Shown here one piece after another: positions 16,963 through 27,162 of a stretch of DNA of 64,000 bases. The stretch's first letter is position 1. Each line of letters begins with the position of its first letter. Under the pieces are notes generated by a model. That model saw only the letters and a program-made list of their open reading frames with translations. It ran no database searches and was not told the DNA's origin. Location: contig JAFMIR010000015.1 of NCBI GenBank assembly GCA_017853885.1, positions 20,176 through 84,175 of the forward strand, given 5' to 3'. The stretch is from Prosthecobacter sp. (GTDB lineage Bacteria; Verrucomicrobiota; Verrucomicrobiia; Verrucomicrobiales; Verrucomicrobiaceae). The position numbers and the translations under genes were made by a program.

Positions 16963-19566
16963 ATGCCCAAAACCCTGATTATTGCCGAGAAGCCCAGCGT
17001 CGCTGCCGATCTCTCCCGTGCGTTGGCCAAAGCCCCCGGCATGAAGCCCTTCACCAAGGAAAAGGACTGGTATGAGAACGAGACGCACGTCATTTCCTCG
17101 GCTGTGGGCCACTTGCTGGAGCTGGGGATGCCAATGGTGAACGGCAAAAAGATCGGTTGGGGCTTCTCCAGCCTGCCCATTCTGCCAGAAAAATTCGAGC
17201 TGAACCCCATTGAGCAGAGCGAGGATCGTTACAGGGTTTTGTCGCGCCTGATGAAGCGCAAGGATGTGGAGTCCCTTATCAATGCCTGCGACGCCGGACG
17301 TGAGGGAGAACTCATTTTTCGCTACATCGTCGAGGCCACGGGCTGCAAGAAACCGGTCCAGCGTCTGTGGATGCAGTCGATGACCCAGGGGGCCATTTTA
17401 GATGCATTCAAAAAGCTGCGCAGTGACGAGGAGATGCAGCCGCTGTCCGATGCCGCCAAATGCCGTAGTGAGAGCGACTGGCTCATCGGCATCAACAGCA
17501 CCCGCGCCCTCACGGCGCTCAATTCACGTCACGGTGGTTTCCGTCTCACCCCGGTAGGTCGTGTGCAGACGCCGACACTTTCCATTTTGGCCAAACGTGA
17601 GCGTGAGATCGGCGCCTTCGTGCCGCGCACGTATTGGGAGGCCATTGCGCTCTTTGAGGTGCCTGGAGGTCGCTACCAAGGACGCTGGATCGACGAATCA
17701 TTCAAGAAAGACGAAAACGACGAGCACAAAAAACAGGAGCGCATCTGGGACGAAAAGACAGCGCAAGCCATCGCCGACCGCTGCAACGGCAAACCGGGCA
17801 AAATCGAGCAAACGACCAAACCGGCACGTCAAGCTGCCCCGTTGCTTTACGATCTCACAAGCCTCCAGCGCGAGGCGAGCAACCGTTTCGGATTTTCCGC
17901 CCGTCGTACATTGCAAATCGCACAAGCGCTGTATGAAAAATACAAGGTGCTGACTTATCCGCGAACGGATTCGCGTCATCTGCCAGAGGATTACATTGGC
18001 ACGGTAAAAGACACGCTGCAGACCTTTGCCAGCCATGATAGCCGCAAGCAGGATGCGCTGCCGCACGAGCTTGGCACACACGCCGCAATGGCGCTCAATA
18101 ACTCATGGGTGCGGCCGAACAAGCGCATCTTCGACAACTCGAAAGTCAGTGACCACTTTGCCATCATTCCAACCGGTCAGATTCCGCCGAAGGAGCTACC
18201 GGAGGCCGAGCAGAAGCTCTTTGACATGGTGGCGCGTCGCTTTGTGGCTGTGTTTTTCCCGGCTGCGGAATTCGAAGTCACGACTCGCATCACGCGCGTG
18301 GGAGGCGATGCCTTCAAGAGTGATGGCAAGGTGCTCAAATCCCCCGGGTGGCTTGCTGTTTATGGTAAAAAGGCCGCCGAAGAAGCGGCCGAGGGAGACG
18401 AAAACGCCGCTAAGCTGCTCGTGGCTGCGAATGATGGTGATGTGGCCAGCACGCTCAATGTTGAGGTGAGCGAACTGCAAACCAAGCCGCCGCCCCGCTA
18501 CACGGAGGCTACGTTGCTTTCCACGATGGAAGGCGCAGGCAAACTGGTGGAGGACGAAGAATTGGCCGATGCGATGAGCGAGCGCGGTTTGGGTACGCCG
18601 GCCACCCGTGCGGCGATCATTGAAGGACTCATCATGGACCGCTACATTGAGCGGGTGCAGCGTGACATGCATGTGACGCAGAAAGGCCTTGCACTGACCG
18701 AGCAGATTTCGGACATCGGCATTGAAGTGCTTTCCTCTCCCGAAATGACCGGACAGTGGGAGTATAAGCTGCGCCAGATGGAGCATCGAGAACTCGACCG
18801 CGAACGCTTCATGAAGGAGATTCGCTTTTTGACGAATCAAATCGTCGAAAAGACCCAGGCGGCGTCCAAGGCTGCCAAAGAGAAGGTTTATCCAGATTTT
18901 CAAGTCACCTGCGGCGTTTGTGGCAACCCGGAAGGTTACAAGCAAACAGAAGAGTTTTACGGATGCAAAAATCCGAAGTGTAAAGTGCGCGTTTACAAGA
19001 CCGTTGCTTCACGTCAGCTCAGCGATGAAGAAATTCGGATGCTGATCGAGAAACGTTTCGTTGGTCCGCTGGAAGGCTTCCGCAGCAAGAAGGGCAAGGA
19101 ATTCAACGCAGCGCTTTCCATCAAGGACGACATGAAGGTTGCCTTTGTCTTCGAGGGCAACGATCCCGACGCTTTCAACTGGGACGAATGTGCCGTCATT
19201 GCGAAATGCCCCGTCTGCGCTCTCAAAAAGCGCGAGAGCTTCGTTTACGACACGCCAGACGGTTACCAGTGCAAAGTCGCCGCGCTCGAAAGTGGCAAGT
19301 GCAACGCCCGCCTCCCCAAGGTGCTGTGTAAAAAGGATATTACGCCCGAAAACGCGCGTGAATTCTTCGAAGCTGGCAAGACTTCGCTGATTGTGAACAT
19401 GATCAGCAAGCGTGGTCGTCCCTTCAGCGCCTTCCTTGCCTGCAAGCCGGGCGACAAACGTCTGCTCAGCTGGGAATTTCCGCCGCGCGAGCCAAAGCCC
19501 AAAGCCGCGAAAAAACCAGCTGGAGTTCGCGGTCGTCAATCAGCCAAGTTAGCCGAAGAAGGATGA
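16963..19566 (+). CDS. topB: Type IA DNA topoisomerase, TopB (topoisomerase III)-like
   Basis: 867 residues. The TOPRIM domain opens LIIAEKPSVAADLSRAL and has its acidic cluster in NACDAGREGELIFRY. The catalytic Tyr332 lies in TYPRTDSRHLP, and the VGRVQTPTL stretch is present. After about residue 640 the C-terminus holds zinc-ribbon-like Cys pairs (CGVCGNPEGY..CKNPKCK and CPVCALKK) and a basic tail. The N-terminal signature and length fit topoisomerase III rather than TopA. It relaxes or decatenates DNA by single-strand passage. Confidence 0.92.
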   Translation: MPKTLIIAEKPSVAADLSRALAKAPGMKPFTKEKDWYENETHVISSAVGHLLELGMPMVNGKKIGWGFSSLPILPEKFELNPIEQSEDRYRVLSRLMKRKDVESLINACDAGREGELIFRYIVEATGCKKPVQRLWMQSMTQGAILDAFKKLRSDEEMQPLSDAAKCRSESDWLIGINSTRALTALNSRHGGFRLTPVGRVQTPTLSILAKREREIGAFVPRTYWEAIALFEVPGGRYQGRWIDESFKKDENDEHKKQERIWDEKTAQAIADRCNGKPGKIEQTTKPARQAAPLLYDLTSLQREASNRFGFSARRTLQIAQALYEKYKVLTYPRTDSRHLPEDYIGTVKDTLQTFASHDSRKQDALPHELGTHAAMALNNSWVRPNKRIFDNSKVSDHFAIIPTGQIPPKELPEAEQKLFDMVARRFVAVFFPAAEFEVTTRITRVGGDAFKSDGKVLKSPGWLAVYGKKAAEEAAEGDENAAKLLVAANDGDVASTLNVEVSELQTKPPPRYTEATLLSTMEGAGKLVEDEELADAMSERGLGTPATRAAIIEGLIMDRYIERVQRDMHVTQKGLALTEQISDIGIEVLSSPEMTGQWEYKLRQMEHRELDRERFMKEIRFLTNQIVEKTQAASKAAKEKVYPDFQVTCGVCGNPEGYKQTEEFYGCKNPKCKVRVYKTVASRQLSDEEIRMLIEKRFVGPLEGFRSKKGKEFNAALSIKDDMKVAFVFEGNDPDAFNWDECAVIAKCPVCALKKRESFVYDTPDGYQCKVAALESGKCNARLPKVLCKKDITPENAREFFEAGKTSLIVNMISKRGRPFSAFLACKPGDKRLLSWEFPPREPKPKAAKKPAGVRGRQSAKLAEEG

Positions 19567-19637
19567 GCGGATAGGTGTCACCGCCTGCAACCTTCGGTGT
19601 CGACGAACGTTCACCTTGATGATCAAATCGGCTACGC

Positions 19638-21560
19638 ATGCATTGGATCACCACTTTTCGCGCCAAGCTCATCCTCACCCTCTTTCCGGTGGTGGTTGCG
19701 GTCACAGTGATGGCGTTGCTGATGGCTGAGCGAAAGTTCAGCGCCAACTACCGTCGGCTGTTTGACGAGCAGTTTGAGGAGCATGTCGCTGAGCTTACCT
19801 CGGCGCGAAACAAGCGCTTCGAGGCGCTCTCCACCATCCTGCAAAACATGGCTGCCCAGCCCAAGGTGGTGGAGGCGATCCAGAAGAAGGACTTCAAAGA
19901 ACTCTCGCAGTTGCTGCGGCCTCAGCTGGAGACGCTGGCTGAAGAACGCTTGCTGGCTGAGTTTCCCGGATTGAGGGAAAACGAGTCCAATCGAGGCCCT
20001 TTGGGCAGGTTTCCCGCCTCGAATGATCGCTCGAGAGGCTTCAAAGGCCGCGATGGGCGCTTTCCCCCAGGCCAGAAGCCGTATGTGGACTTCATCGATG
20101 CCAAAGGGAACTTCGTGGGAGCGCCGCAGCAGCGCACCGCGGCTGGTCTTGGTCTGGCGCGGGAAGCCGAGGACCATGGCGATGTGAGGCGAAAGGGGGG
20201 CAAAATGCCTTGGCTAGGCGACCGCAAATTCGAGCAGGTTCTTACCGAGCAGGAGGTCGGTTACTTCCGGGTCGAGCAGGAGAATCGCAACGATGGCCGG
20301 CCGACCGAGCAGGTGCGCGAGGTATTCATCACGCCGCTGCGCGATTCCAAGGATCAAAAGTTTGTCGGAGCCTTTGTATTTGGCCTCCCGCTGACATCCT
20401 TGACCGAACGGGTGCTTTACGAGCAGACGAAGCGTAGCGATCATGGTGAGATCATGAGTGGCATCTGGGTGGAGGACCAACTCGTCTCCAGCACGATCCC
20501 GCATGAAAAACGCGAGGAGGTCACCACGCTCATGCAACAAGCCTTCAAACATGGCGAGAGGACCCATCGTGAACTCACGGTAACGATGGATGGTGTTCGC
20601 CACCAGCTTCTATATCGCGTACTAAACCCCGGTTCGCCATTCCCGCTTGCTGCGCAACTCAATCTCTACTCGCTTGCGGCTCTCGATGCGGAGATCAACG
20701 AGCTCCGTTGGAGTGTGGGTGGGTTGGCCCTTGTGGCGCTTGGCATGGGTTTGGTGGTTCTGCTGCTTGTCTCACGCACGCTGTCCGGCCCTGTGAGCGA
20801 GTTAGCAGAAGCTACAAGGCAAATCGAACAGGGGAATTTTGCTGTGCGTGTGCCTGTGTGCCGTCGGGATGAGCTCGGGATGCTGGCCGCCTCCTTCAAT
20901 CAGATGGCAGCGGGCCTAGCGCTTCAGGAAAAATATCGCAGTGTGCTCAATGCTGTGGCAGATCGTGCCGTGGCTCAGCAACTCATTGAGCAGTCCGGAA
21001 CGCTCGGAGGGGAATTGCGGCAGGTGAGTATGCTTTTCTGTGACATTCGCGGCTTCACGGCGATCACAGAGGGTATGCGGCCAGCAGATGTGATTGAAAT
21101 GCTGAACGAGCATATGACTGCGCTTACAGATATAGCTTATGAACATGGTGGCATTGTGGATAAATTCGTGGGAGATCTCATTATGGTGCTGTTTGGAGCT
21201 CCACGCAGCACAGGGTCGGATGGGCTTCGCGCCGTTCAATGTGCTCAGGCCATGCTCCAGCGTCGCGGTGAACTGAATCAAACGTCGAAACACTCACTCG
21301 AAATGGGCATTGGTATTGCCACAGGTGCCGTCGTTGCAGGGTGCATGGGCAGTGATCAGCGTCTAAGCTACACTGTCATCGGTCATCGTGTGAACCTTGC
21401 TTCACGTCTATGCAGCATTGCCCAGCCAAGTGAGATTGTAATGGATGAGGAAACCTATTCAGAGGCCCGTGCCATCGTGAAGGCAGATCCGATGCCGCCA
21501 ATGCAGCTCAAGGGTATCTCTGAGCCTGTTCATCCTTGGCGGGTGTCCCTGTGCTCTTGA
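19638..21560 (+). CDS. Membrane class III adenylate/guanylate cyclase with HAMP domain
   Basis: 640 residues. TM1 is near 10-28, a long extracytoplasmic sensor region (about 30-340) follows, TM2 is near 355-377 (GLALVALGMGLVVLLLVSR), then a HAMP domain with P..ELAEATRQIEQGNFAV, then the cyclase domain from VSMLFCDIRGFTAITEG. The metal-binding Asp of FCDIRGF and the second Asp in KFVGDLIMVLFG are both present. Substrate-specificity residues cannot be assigned with confidence, so cAMP versus cGMP is open. It would turn an envelope signal into a cyclic nucleotide. Confidence 0.9.
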   Translation: MHWITTFRAKLILTLFPVVVAVTVMALLMAERKFSANYRRLFDEQFEEHVAELTSARNKRFEALSTILQNMAAQPKVVEAIQKKDFKELSQLLRPQLETLAEERLLAEFPGLRENESNRGPLGRFPASNDRSRGFKGRDGRFPPGQKPYVDFIDAKGNFVGAPQQRTAAGLGLAREAEDHGDVRRKGGKMPWLGDRKFEQVLTEQEVGYFRVEQENRNDGRPTEQVREVFITPLRDSKDQKFVGAFVFGLPLTSLTERVLYEQTKRSDHGEIMSGIWVEDQLVSSTIPHEKREEVTTLMQQAFKHGERTHRELTVTMDGVRHQLLYRVLNPGSPFPLAAQLNLYSLAALDAEINELRWSVGGLALVALGMGLVVLLLVSRTLSGPVSELAEATRQIEQGNFAVRVPVCRRDELGMLAASFNQMAAGLALQEKYRSVLNAVADRAVAQQLIEQSGTLGGELRQVSMLFCDIRGFTAITEGMRPADVIEMLNEHMTALTDIAYEHGGIVDKFVGDLIMVLFGAPRSTGSDGLRAVQCAQAMLQRRGELNQTSKHSLEMGIGIATGAVVAGCMGSDQRLSYTVIGHRVNLASRLCSIAQPSEIVMDEETYSEARAIVKADPMPPMQLKGISEPVHPWRVSLCS

Positions 21561-21587
21561 TCTAGGCCCGAGAAATGCTTGGCCTTG

Positions 21588-23486
21588 ATGACATTCTGCG
21601 CTGAAATGCAGTCGATGAGCGAGCCAGCCAGTTCTGTGTGTGTTTTCGCGCCGGTGGCGCGGAAAGTGCAGCGGCGTGTGGTGTTGCGGAGATGGTTGTC
21701 TTGGCTTCAAAACACCGTTTGGCCGGTGAGCATTCTGTTCATGCTGATGGTTCTCTGGGCGCTCCGTGGCAGCATGAGTGTTGTGGCCGCATTATGGGGG
21801 GCTTGGGGGCTTTGGAAAATCAGTGGACTGGTCTTCTCATGGCTGAGTAGGCCAGGTGCATTCAATGCACTGGCTCTATGGGATTGCGCTGCCGGTCGAC
21901 GGGAGGCTTTTGCAAGTGCGTGGTGGTTTGAGGATTGCCAAGAGTCTTCTGAAGCGGCGCAGAGGCATCTGGAGGCTCAGAAGGCCATCTTGAAACCTGC
22001 CATGAGCAGGTTGCCCAATGATCTGCCGGTCCGCCCTCCTCGTTGCTTGATGGTGCCGCTCTTGCTGGTGATTCTAGGTACCTGCATTGGCGCCATGCGG
22101 ATGCCTAACCAAGACATGTTGAGGCTCGATGATGCGATGGCAGTGAAAGCCACCGAGGCCGCAAAAGAACTGGCCAAGCTCGATCTGGAGAAAAAAAAGT
22201 TCAGGGGTCTCAAGGTAGAGGAGCAGAAGCAGATCGAAGATTTGAAGGCGAAGCTCGACCAGACTGCTACTGAGCTAGCGAATGCTGTTGGCAAGGATGC
22301 AAAGCAGATGCTTGCCGAGCTTGAGCGCCGCGCCCGCGAAGCGGAAAAGCTCGCCGATGATTTGGCGAAGGGCAAAGATGATTGGGCAAGTGTCAAGCTC
22401 ATTGAGGAACTCCGCAAGCATGCAGACACGGCCGACCTTGGTGATGCCGTGGCTGCAAAGAATGCACCAGCCGCAGCCAAAGCCGCTGAGAAGCTCAGTG
22501 AGGATCTTAAAAGTCCGCAGATGCCGAAGGACGCCCAGCAGCGCTTGAACAACACGCTCAAGGAAGTGCAGAATAAGGCGGAAGCCGACGATCGAAAACG
22601 TGTGGTCGGCCAGCATGTGATCGGCGCGGGTGATCAGCTGCAGAAAGGTGATCTCAGGGGTGCTGCATCCGAATTCGAAAAACTGGCCGATAAGATGCGG
22701 GATGCCGCTTTGCGCGAAGAAGCTCAAAAAAAGCTTCAGCAGCTCGCCGAACAGCTTCGTGAGGCAGGCAGTCGCATCACCGGAGAGAATCAAACCGGTG
22801 CGATGCAGCAACTCGGGCAAAACAATCCGCAAAGCGGCCAAAGCGGATCGAGTCAGTCAACCGTCCCACAGGCGGGGCAACAGCAGGGCGGACAGAAGCT
22901 CCAGCAGCAGCAAAGGATCGTCCCACCGGGCATCGGCCAGCAGCCACAAAACCAGATGCAGCAGCCACAAGGCGGGCAAGGCCAAGGGCAGCAGCAAATG
23001 ATGATGGCGCAACCTGGACAGCAGGGGCAGCCCGGTCCTCAGGGGCAGTCTGGGCCTCCGATGTTGATCGCACCCGTGCCGGGCAAGAATCCTGCAGATC
23101 GCTCAAAAGATCCAATGATCGTCATGCCCGGCAAGGCGCCCGATGATCCCAACCAGCCAAGTTTCACGACATCAGCGCCATCTAACGCTAACAAGCCAGG
23201 CGTGGGCAAGGCAGACCTGAACAACACTCCCACCGCAAAGCAGGACTCGGTGAAGAGTGACATGGTGCAAGCCCAGCAGAACGCTGAAGGCCAATCCACG
23301 CTGCGCAGTGTGGAAGGCGGTGCCCGCCGGGAGCAATCCACTCGCTCCGCCGCAGAGATCGCACTGGAAGCTCTTCAGGTTGAGGAGGCTGCGCTGGATG
23401 AGGCCGCGCTTCCGCCCGCGCGCCGTGAACAGGTTCGCCGTTATTTTAACGAGCTTCGCAAACGCTTCGAGCCGTCGCAGAAGTGA
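21588..23486 (+). CDS. Membrane protein with long coiled coil and Q-rich tail
   Basis: About 632 residues; ATGs at 21588, 21606 and 21615 are all possible starts. Hydrophobic segments lie near residues 40-85 and again near 155-170. A Lys/Glu/Ala-rich helical region of about 250 residues follows (EKLADDLAKGKDDW, AAKAAEKLSEDLKS), then a Gln/Gly/Pro-rich low-complexity stretch of about 130 residues, and a short C-terminal charged helix (PPARREQVRRYFNELRKRFE). This order resembles uncharacterised verrucomicrobial and planctomycetal proteins near BatA/VWA-type genes, but no such gene is here. Function unknown. Confidence 0.75.
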   Translation: MTFCAEMQSMSEPASSVCVFAPVARKVQRRVVLRRWLSWLQNTVWPVSILFMLMVLWALRGSMSVVAALWGAWGLWKISGLVFSWLSRPGAFNALALWDCAAGRREAFASAWWFEDCQESSEAAQRHLEAQKAILKPAMSRLPNDLPVRPPRCLMVPLLLVILGTCIGAMRMPNQDMLRLDDAMAVKATEAAKELAKLDLEKKKFRGLKVEEQKQIEDLKAKLDQTATELANAVGKDAKQMLAELERRAREAEKLADDLAKGKDDWASVKLIEELRKHADTADLGDAVAAKNAPAAAKAAEKLSEDLKSPQMPKDAQQRLNNTLKEVQNKAEADDRKRVVGQHVIGAGDQLQKGDLRGAASEFEKLADKMRDAALREEAQKKLQQLAEQLREAGSRITGENQTGAMQQLGQNNPQSGQSGSSQSTVPQAGQQQGGQKLQQQQRIVPPGIGQQPQNQMQQPQGGQGQGQQQMMMAQPGQQGQPGPQGQSGPPMLIAPVPGKNPADRSKDPMIVMPGKAPDDPNQPSFTTSAPSNANKPGVGKADLNNTPTAKQDSVKSDMVQAQQNAEGQSTLRSVEGGARREQSTRSAAEIALEALQVEEAALDEAALPPARREQVRRYFNELRKRFEPSQK

Positions 23487-23492
23487 CGGGCC

Positions 23493-25010
23493 TCACGGCT
23501 GAAGCTTGTAGCAGACTGCTTCGCGATCATTGCGCAGCAGAAGCCAGCGTCCGGCCAGTGTCGGAGGATTCCACGTTTTCGAATGCAATGCGTTGATGCG
23601 GCTCAGCTCGATGAGTTTTTCCGGCGAGAGCTTCACCAGCAACACGTGACCTTTTTCAGCCTGCACGAGCAGCAAGTCCTCACCCACGCGGATTTGCTGC
23701 CCGTAGCCATAACGACCTTCACGCCATGCCCGTTCGCCATTGTCGAGCTTCACACAGCAAAGCGTGCCTTCATCGAGCGCATAGGCGTATCCTGAGCTGA
23801 TGCTCGCGCTGCTGAATTTCGTCCGCGGATTGCTTTCTGCCCAGATGACCTTCGGCTGCGGCGTATCGCGGACTTCGAGCAAATGGCTTTTGACGCCATA
23901 GCTGGAGGTGATGAGCAGTCGATTCGTGCCTGCGGCCACGGGTTGGCCCACTTTAGGGAAACTGCCTGGCCATTCAAAAGTCCATCGAATGCTCCCATCC
24001 GCTGGATCATGCCCGCTGACACTGCCGCGGTTCACGGTGACGATCTGCTCTTGTCCGGCGAGGTTCATGCAAATCGGCGAGGCATAGCTGCCGCCATCGC
24101 TTCCGGCCTTCCATGCAAGCTTTCCGGTGCTGCGATCATAAGCCATCAGCGAGGCACCATTCTCTCCCCCGGAGCACACGACATGCTGCTCAGTGAGCAG
24201 TGGTGAGGCACTCTTACCCCATTCGAGATTCCTTGAGGCTCCGCCGTCCTTCAGCACTTCCGCACGCCACTTCAACTGGCCGGTAGCGAGGTCGAGGCAG
24301 TTCAGGATGCCAGTGCCGCCTAGCGTGAAGACCGTGCCGGACGCGATGTCAATCGTTGGCGTTGCCCGTGGGCCATCGCCACCGAGCATCTCGGAAAAGA
24401 TCGCCTTGTCCGTGTGTGACCAGAGCAGATTGCCATCCCGAATGTCGTAGCAGGTCACGCATTCGAGATCTTCACGCTGCTCTTGGGTGATCGCCCGATG
24501 CCCTGCGATCGCAAAGCCCGACCAACCGGCGCCCACCGCGATTCTCCATAACTCACGCGGTGGTTTCGCGATCCAGTCGGTGGCAAATTCAGCGGCAGGG
24601 AGGATGCCATCACCTTCCTCGCCCAGAAAGCGCGGCATGTCTTTCAGGCCTGCGGGTAGTGTTACAACCTCTCTACTGACGGATGCCTGCTTTTCCAAGA
24701 GTTTGGGCACGCTTGGCATGTCTTTGGGTTGCCAGCGAAACGAGAGCTGCGGCCACGCGGAGCCATCGGCAGAGCCTTCGTAGCGAATCGCGAAGCGGAA
24801 GAGGAACGCGATGAGGATCATCACGAGGACGACAGCTCCGAGGCGACGCACACGATGTCCCCGGGCCTTCCAAGCCCACCAGAGCCCATTCATCACGAAC
24901 CACAAAAGCCCCAGCAGCACCACCGCGAGGGAGCGCATGACATTGTCTGTGATCCATAGCCAACCCAGCAAACTGCTGACGAGGAGTGTGGAGATGAGAT
25001 GAAAACGCAT
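23493..25010 (-). CDS. Membrane-anchored PQQ-like beta-propeller protein
   Basis: 505 residues. Three hydrophobic segments are packed in the first 75 residues, so the propeller is tethered to the membrane and not released. From about residue 150 the sequence shows repeated propeller blades with signatures LDLATGQLKW, DRSTGKLAW and DPADGSIRW. No catalytic PQQ residues are seen. It is convergent with the coiled-coil gene with only 6 bp between stops. Confidence 0.8.
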   Translation of the reverse strand: MRFHLISTLLVSSLLGWLWITDNVMRSLAVVLLGLLWFVMNGLWWAWKARGHRVRRLGAVVLVMILIAFLFRFAIRYEGSADGSAWPQLSFRWQPKDMPSVPKLLEKQASVSREVVTLPAGLKDMPRFLGEEGDGILPAAEFATDWIAKPPRELWRIAVGAGWSGFAIAGHRAITQEQREDLECVTCYDIRDGNLLWSHTDKAIFSEMLGGDGPRATPTIDIASGTVFTLGGTGILNCLDLATGQLKWRAEVLKDGGASRNLEWGKSASPLLTEQHVVCSGGENGASLMAYDRSTGKLAWKAGSDGGSYASPICMNLAGQEQIVTVNRGSVSGHDPADGSIRWTFEWPGSFPKVGQPVAAGTNRLLITSSYGVKSHLLEVRDTPQPKVIWAESNPRTKFSSASISSGYAYALDEGTLCCVKLDNGERAWREGRYGYGQQIRVGEDLLLVQAEKGHVLLVKLSPEKLIELSRINALHSKTWNPPTLAGRWLLLRNDREAVCYKLQP

Positions 25011-25059
25011 GAGAGATCATGCGCTAGAGCGTGCGGTCGTCACTTCAATTCTTCGCCAC

Positions 25060-25650
25060 TCAACCACGAGAACGCTCAAGCAGGATCATCATCAAAAACG
25101 ACATCACCAACGCCGCCTGCTCGTTTTCATCCGCTGGCGTGAGCAAGTCGATGGTGAAGCGACGCTCGACCAGCGATGCCTGTTTTGTCAAACGCATGAC
25201 AGGAGTGCCGTCTGGGCGTGTAGCGAGATATTTCGGGTGGATCATGTATCCGGTGAAAAAGCTCACGATAGGAATTCCCCCCAGAAGCGCATCGGCGATC
25301 TTCGCCATCGGATTCTCCTCGTGGATGGTGAAAGATGGTGCGCCGCCCGCAGGCGGAAAGACCTCATAATGTGCTCGCCAGATGGATTTCATGCCTCGGC
25401 GACCCACCGAGCCAAACGTGCTGCCGGACGGGCTTTTGAAGGTGTATTTGGCTGACCAGTCGATGATGCGGTCTGCCTCGATGGTGGCCAGCAATTCACT
25501 GCGTGAAGAATCTTTGAAGAGCTCGATCTTCTCGCGCAGTCGAAAAAGTTTTTGTTTCACATAGCACACTGCGCCGCCGGCGGCATCGTTGACGAAAATC
25601 TGTGGGCTGAGGGCGAAAAACTTGAAGGTGAGGGTGAGCGGGAAGTTCAT
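25060..25650 (-). CDS. LURP-one / phospholipid-scramblase-like protein
   Basis: 196 residues, mostly beta. The early stretch with VNDAAGGAVCYVKQK, followed by LREKIELFKDSS and WSAKYTFKSPSGSTFGSVGRRG, matches the tubby-like fold of LURP-one-related and scramblase-type proteins. A C-terminal hydrophobic helix (AALVMSFLMMILLER) is as expected for the family. The biological role in bacteria is unknown. It stands alone and is divergent from the beta-CASP nuclease gene. Confidence 0.62.
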   Translation of the reverse strand: MNFPLTLTFKFFALSPQIFVNDAAGGAVCYVKQKLFRLREKIELFKDSSRSELLATIEADRIIDWSAKYTFKSPSGSTFGSVGRRGMKSIWRAHYEVFPPAGGAPSFTIHEENPMAKIADALLGGIPIVSFFTGYMIHPKYLATRPDGTPVMRLTKQASLVERRFTIDLLTPADENEQAALVMSFLMMILLERSRG

Positions 25651-25751
25651 GCGAGAGGCAGTATAGCCAATAATATGCTCTTTTGAGGCAGTTTGTGAAG
25701 GGCAGGCTTGCGTCTCGCAGCAGTTTCCGGTTTGATCCCTGCTCAGCTATC

Positions 25752-27149
25752 ATGAAAATCTCCTTTTGCGGTGCCGCGGGCACTACCACGGGTTCAAAGC
25801 ACCTCCTCGAAGTGAATGGTCAGCGCATTCTGCTCGATTGCGGCCTCTATCAAGGGCGTCGGAAGGACACCATCGAGCGGAACAAGAACTTTCCGTTTGA
25901 TCCGAAGACCATCGACCTCGTCGTGCTCTCGCATGCGCACATCGATCACTGCGGGGCGCTGCCGCATTTGTGCAAGCTGGGCTTTACTGGCAATATTTAT
26001 GCCACACCGGCCACGCGTGACCTGTGCAGCATCATGTTGCCGGATGCGGCCCACATTCATGTGAATGACATCATGTGGTTGAACAAGCACCGGCAGGACA
26101 ATGAGCCCGAGCTTGAGCCCAGCTACACCGTGGTTGACGCGGAAAAGTGCATGCGGCAGTTCGTCACAGCCTCCTACCATCGCCCGCTGACCATCGCTGA
26201 AGGTGTGACGCTGACCTTCATAGATGCCGGCCATGTGCTCGGTTCCGCCCAAGTCGTTCTCGATATCGACGACCGGGCCACGAAGCGGAAATCACGGCTG
26301 CTTTTCTCTGGTGACATCGGACGTCCCGGCAATGAGCTCCTCAATTCTGCCGAGCCCTGCGAAAACGTGGACCATGTGATCATGGAGAGCACCTATGGCG
26401 GCCGCCGCCATGAGATGGCCACCGTGGCGGATGAGCACCTTGCCGCGATCATCCGCCGCACGGCGCAGCAGAAGGGCAAGCTGATCATCCCTGCGTTTGC
26501 TGTCGAGCGCACTCAGCAGTTGCTATGTGCCATCGACCGCATGCGCCATCACAACACCGTGGCGGAGATCCCCACCTATGTGGACAGCCCGCTTGCGGTG
26601 CGCGCTACGGAGATCTTCCGCCTGCATATCGATGACCTGCGTCCGGAGATCCGCGATGCCGTTTTCATGCGCAATGACCCATTTGGCTTCGAGGGCCTGC
26701 AGCTCATCCGCACCGTTGATGATTCGAAAAAGCTCAACCGCCTCAAAGGTGCGGCCATCATCATCTCCGCCTCCGGCATGGCGGAGAGCGGGCGTATCCT
26801 GCACCATCTGCGCAACAACGTCAGCAACCCCAAGAACATCATCCTCTTCGTTGGTTACTGCGCTGAAAATACCCTCGGCTGGAGGCTTCGTGAAGGGCAC
26901 GAGAGCGTGCACATCCTCGGAGAGGAGTTTGAGGTGAAGGCGGAAATTGAGACACTGGACTCCTTCTCCGGTCACGCGGACCATGACGAGCTCATCGAGT
27001 GGTTTGGCAAAGTCACCGGACCGAAGAAACGCGTCTTCCTCGTTCACGGCGAGCCTGAGCGTTCATCGCTCTTGCAAGCGGACCTTGAGACAAAGCATCC
27101 TGAATCCAATTTTGCCGTCGCAACGTTCAAACAGGCTGTCGAACTTTAA
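25752..27149 (+). CDS. MBL-fold beta-CASP RNase-like hydrolase
   Basis: 465 residues from ATG 25752; an open frame to 25683 exists, but its residues are not family-like. It has the metallo-beta-lactamase motif LSHAHIDHCGALP (His61, His63, Asp65, His66), further ligands in DAGHVLGSAQ and FSGDIGRP, a beta-CASP middle region, and a C-terminal RMMBL motif SFSGHADHDELIEWF. This is the bacterial CPSF73-like architecture with expected RNA endonuclease activity in the cytoplasm. Confidence 0.93.
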   Translation: MKISFCGAAGTTTGSKHLLEVNGQRILLDCGLYQGRRKDTIERNKNFPFDPKTIDLVVLSHAHIDHCGALPHLCKLGFTGNIYATPATRDLCSIMLPDAAHIHVNDIMWLNKHRQDNEPELEPSYTVVDAEKCMRQFVTASYHRPLTIAEGVTLTFIDAGHVLGSAQVVLDIDDRATKRKSRLLFSGDIGRPGNELLNSAEPCENVDHVIMESTYGGRRHEMATVADEHLAAIIRRTAQQKGKLIIPAFAVERTQQLLCAIDRMRHHNTVAEIPTYVDSPLAVRATEIFRLHIDDLRPEIRDAVFMRNDPFGFEGLQLIRTVDDSKKLNRLKGAAIIISASGMAESGRILHHLRNNVSNPKNIILFVGYCAENTLGWRLREGHESVHILGEEFEVKAEIETLDSFSGHADHDELIEWFGKVTGPKKRVFLVHGEPERSSLLQADLETKHPESNFAVATFKQAVEL

Positions 27150-27162
27150 CTTTATCTCTCCC

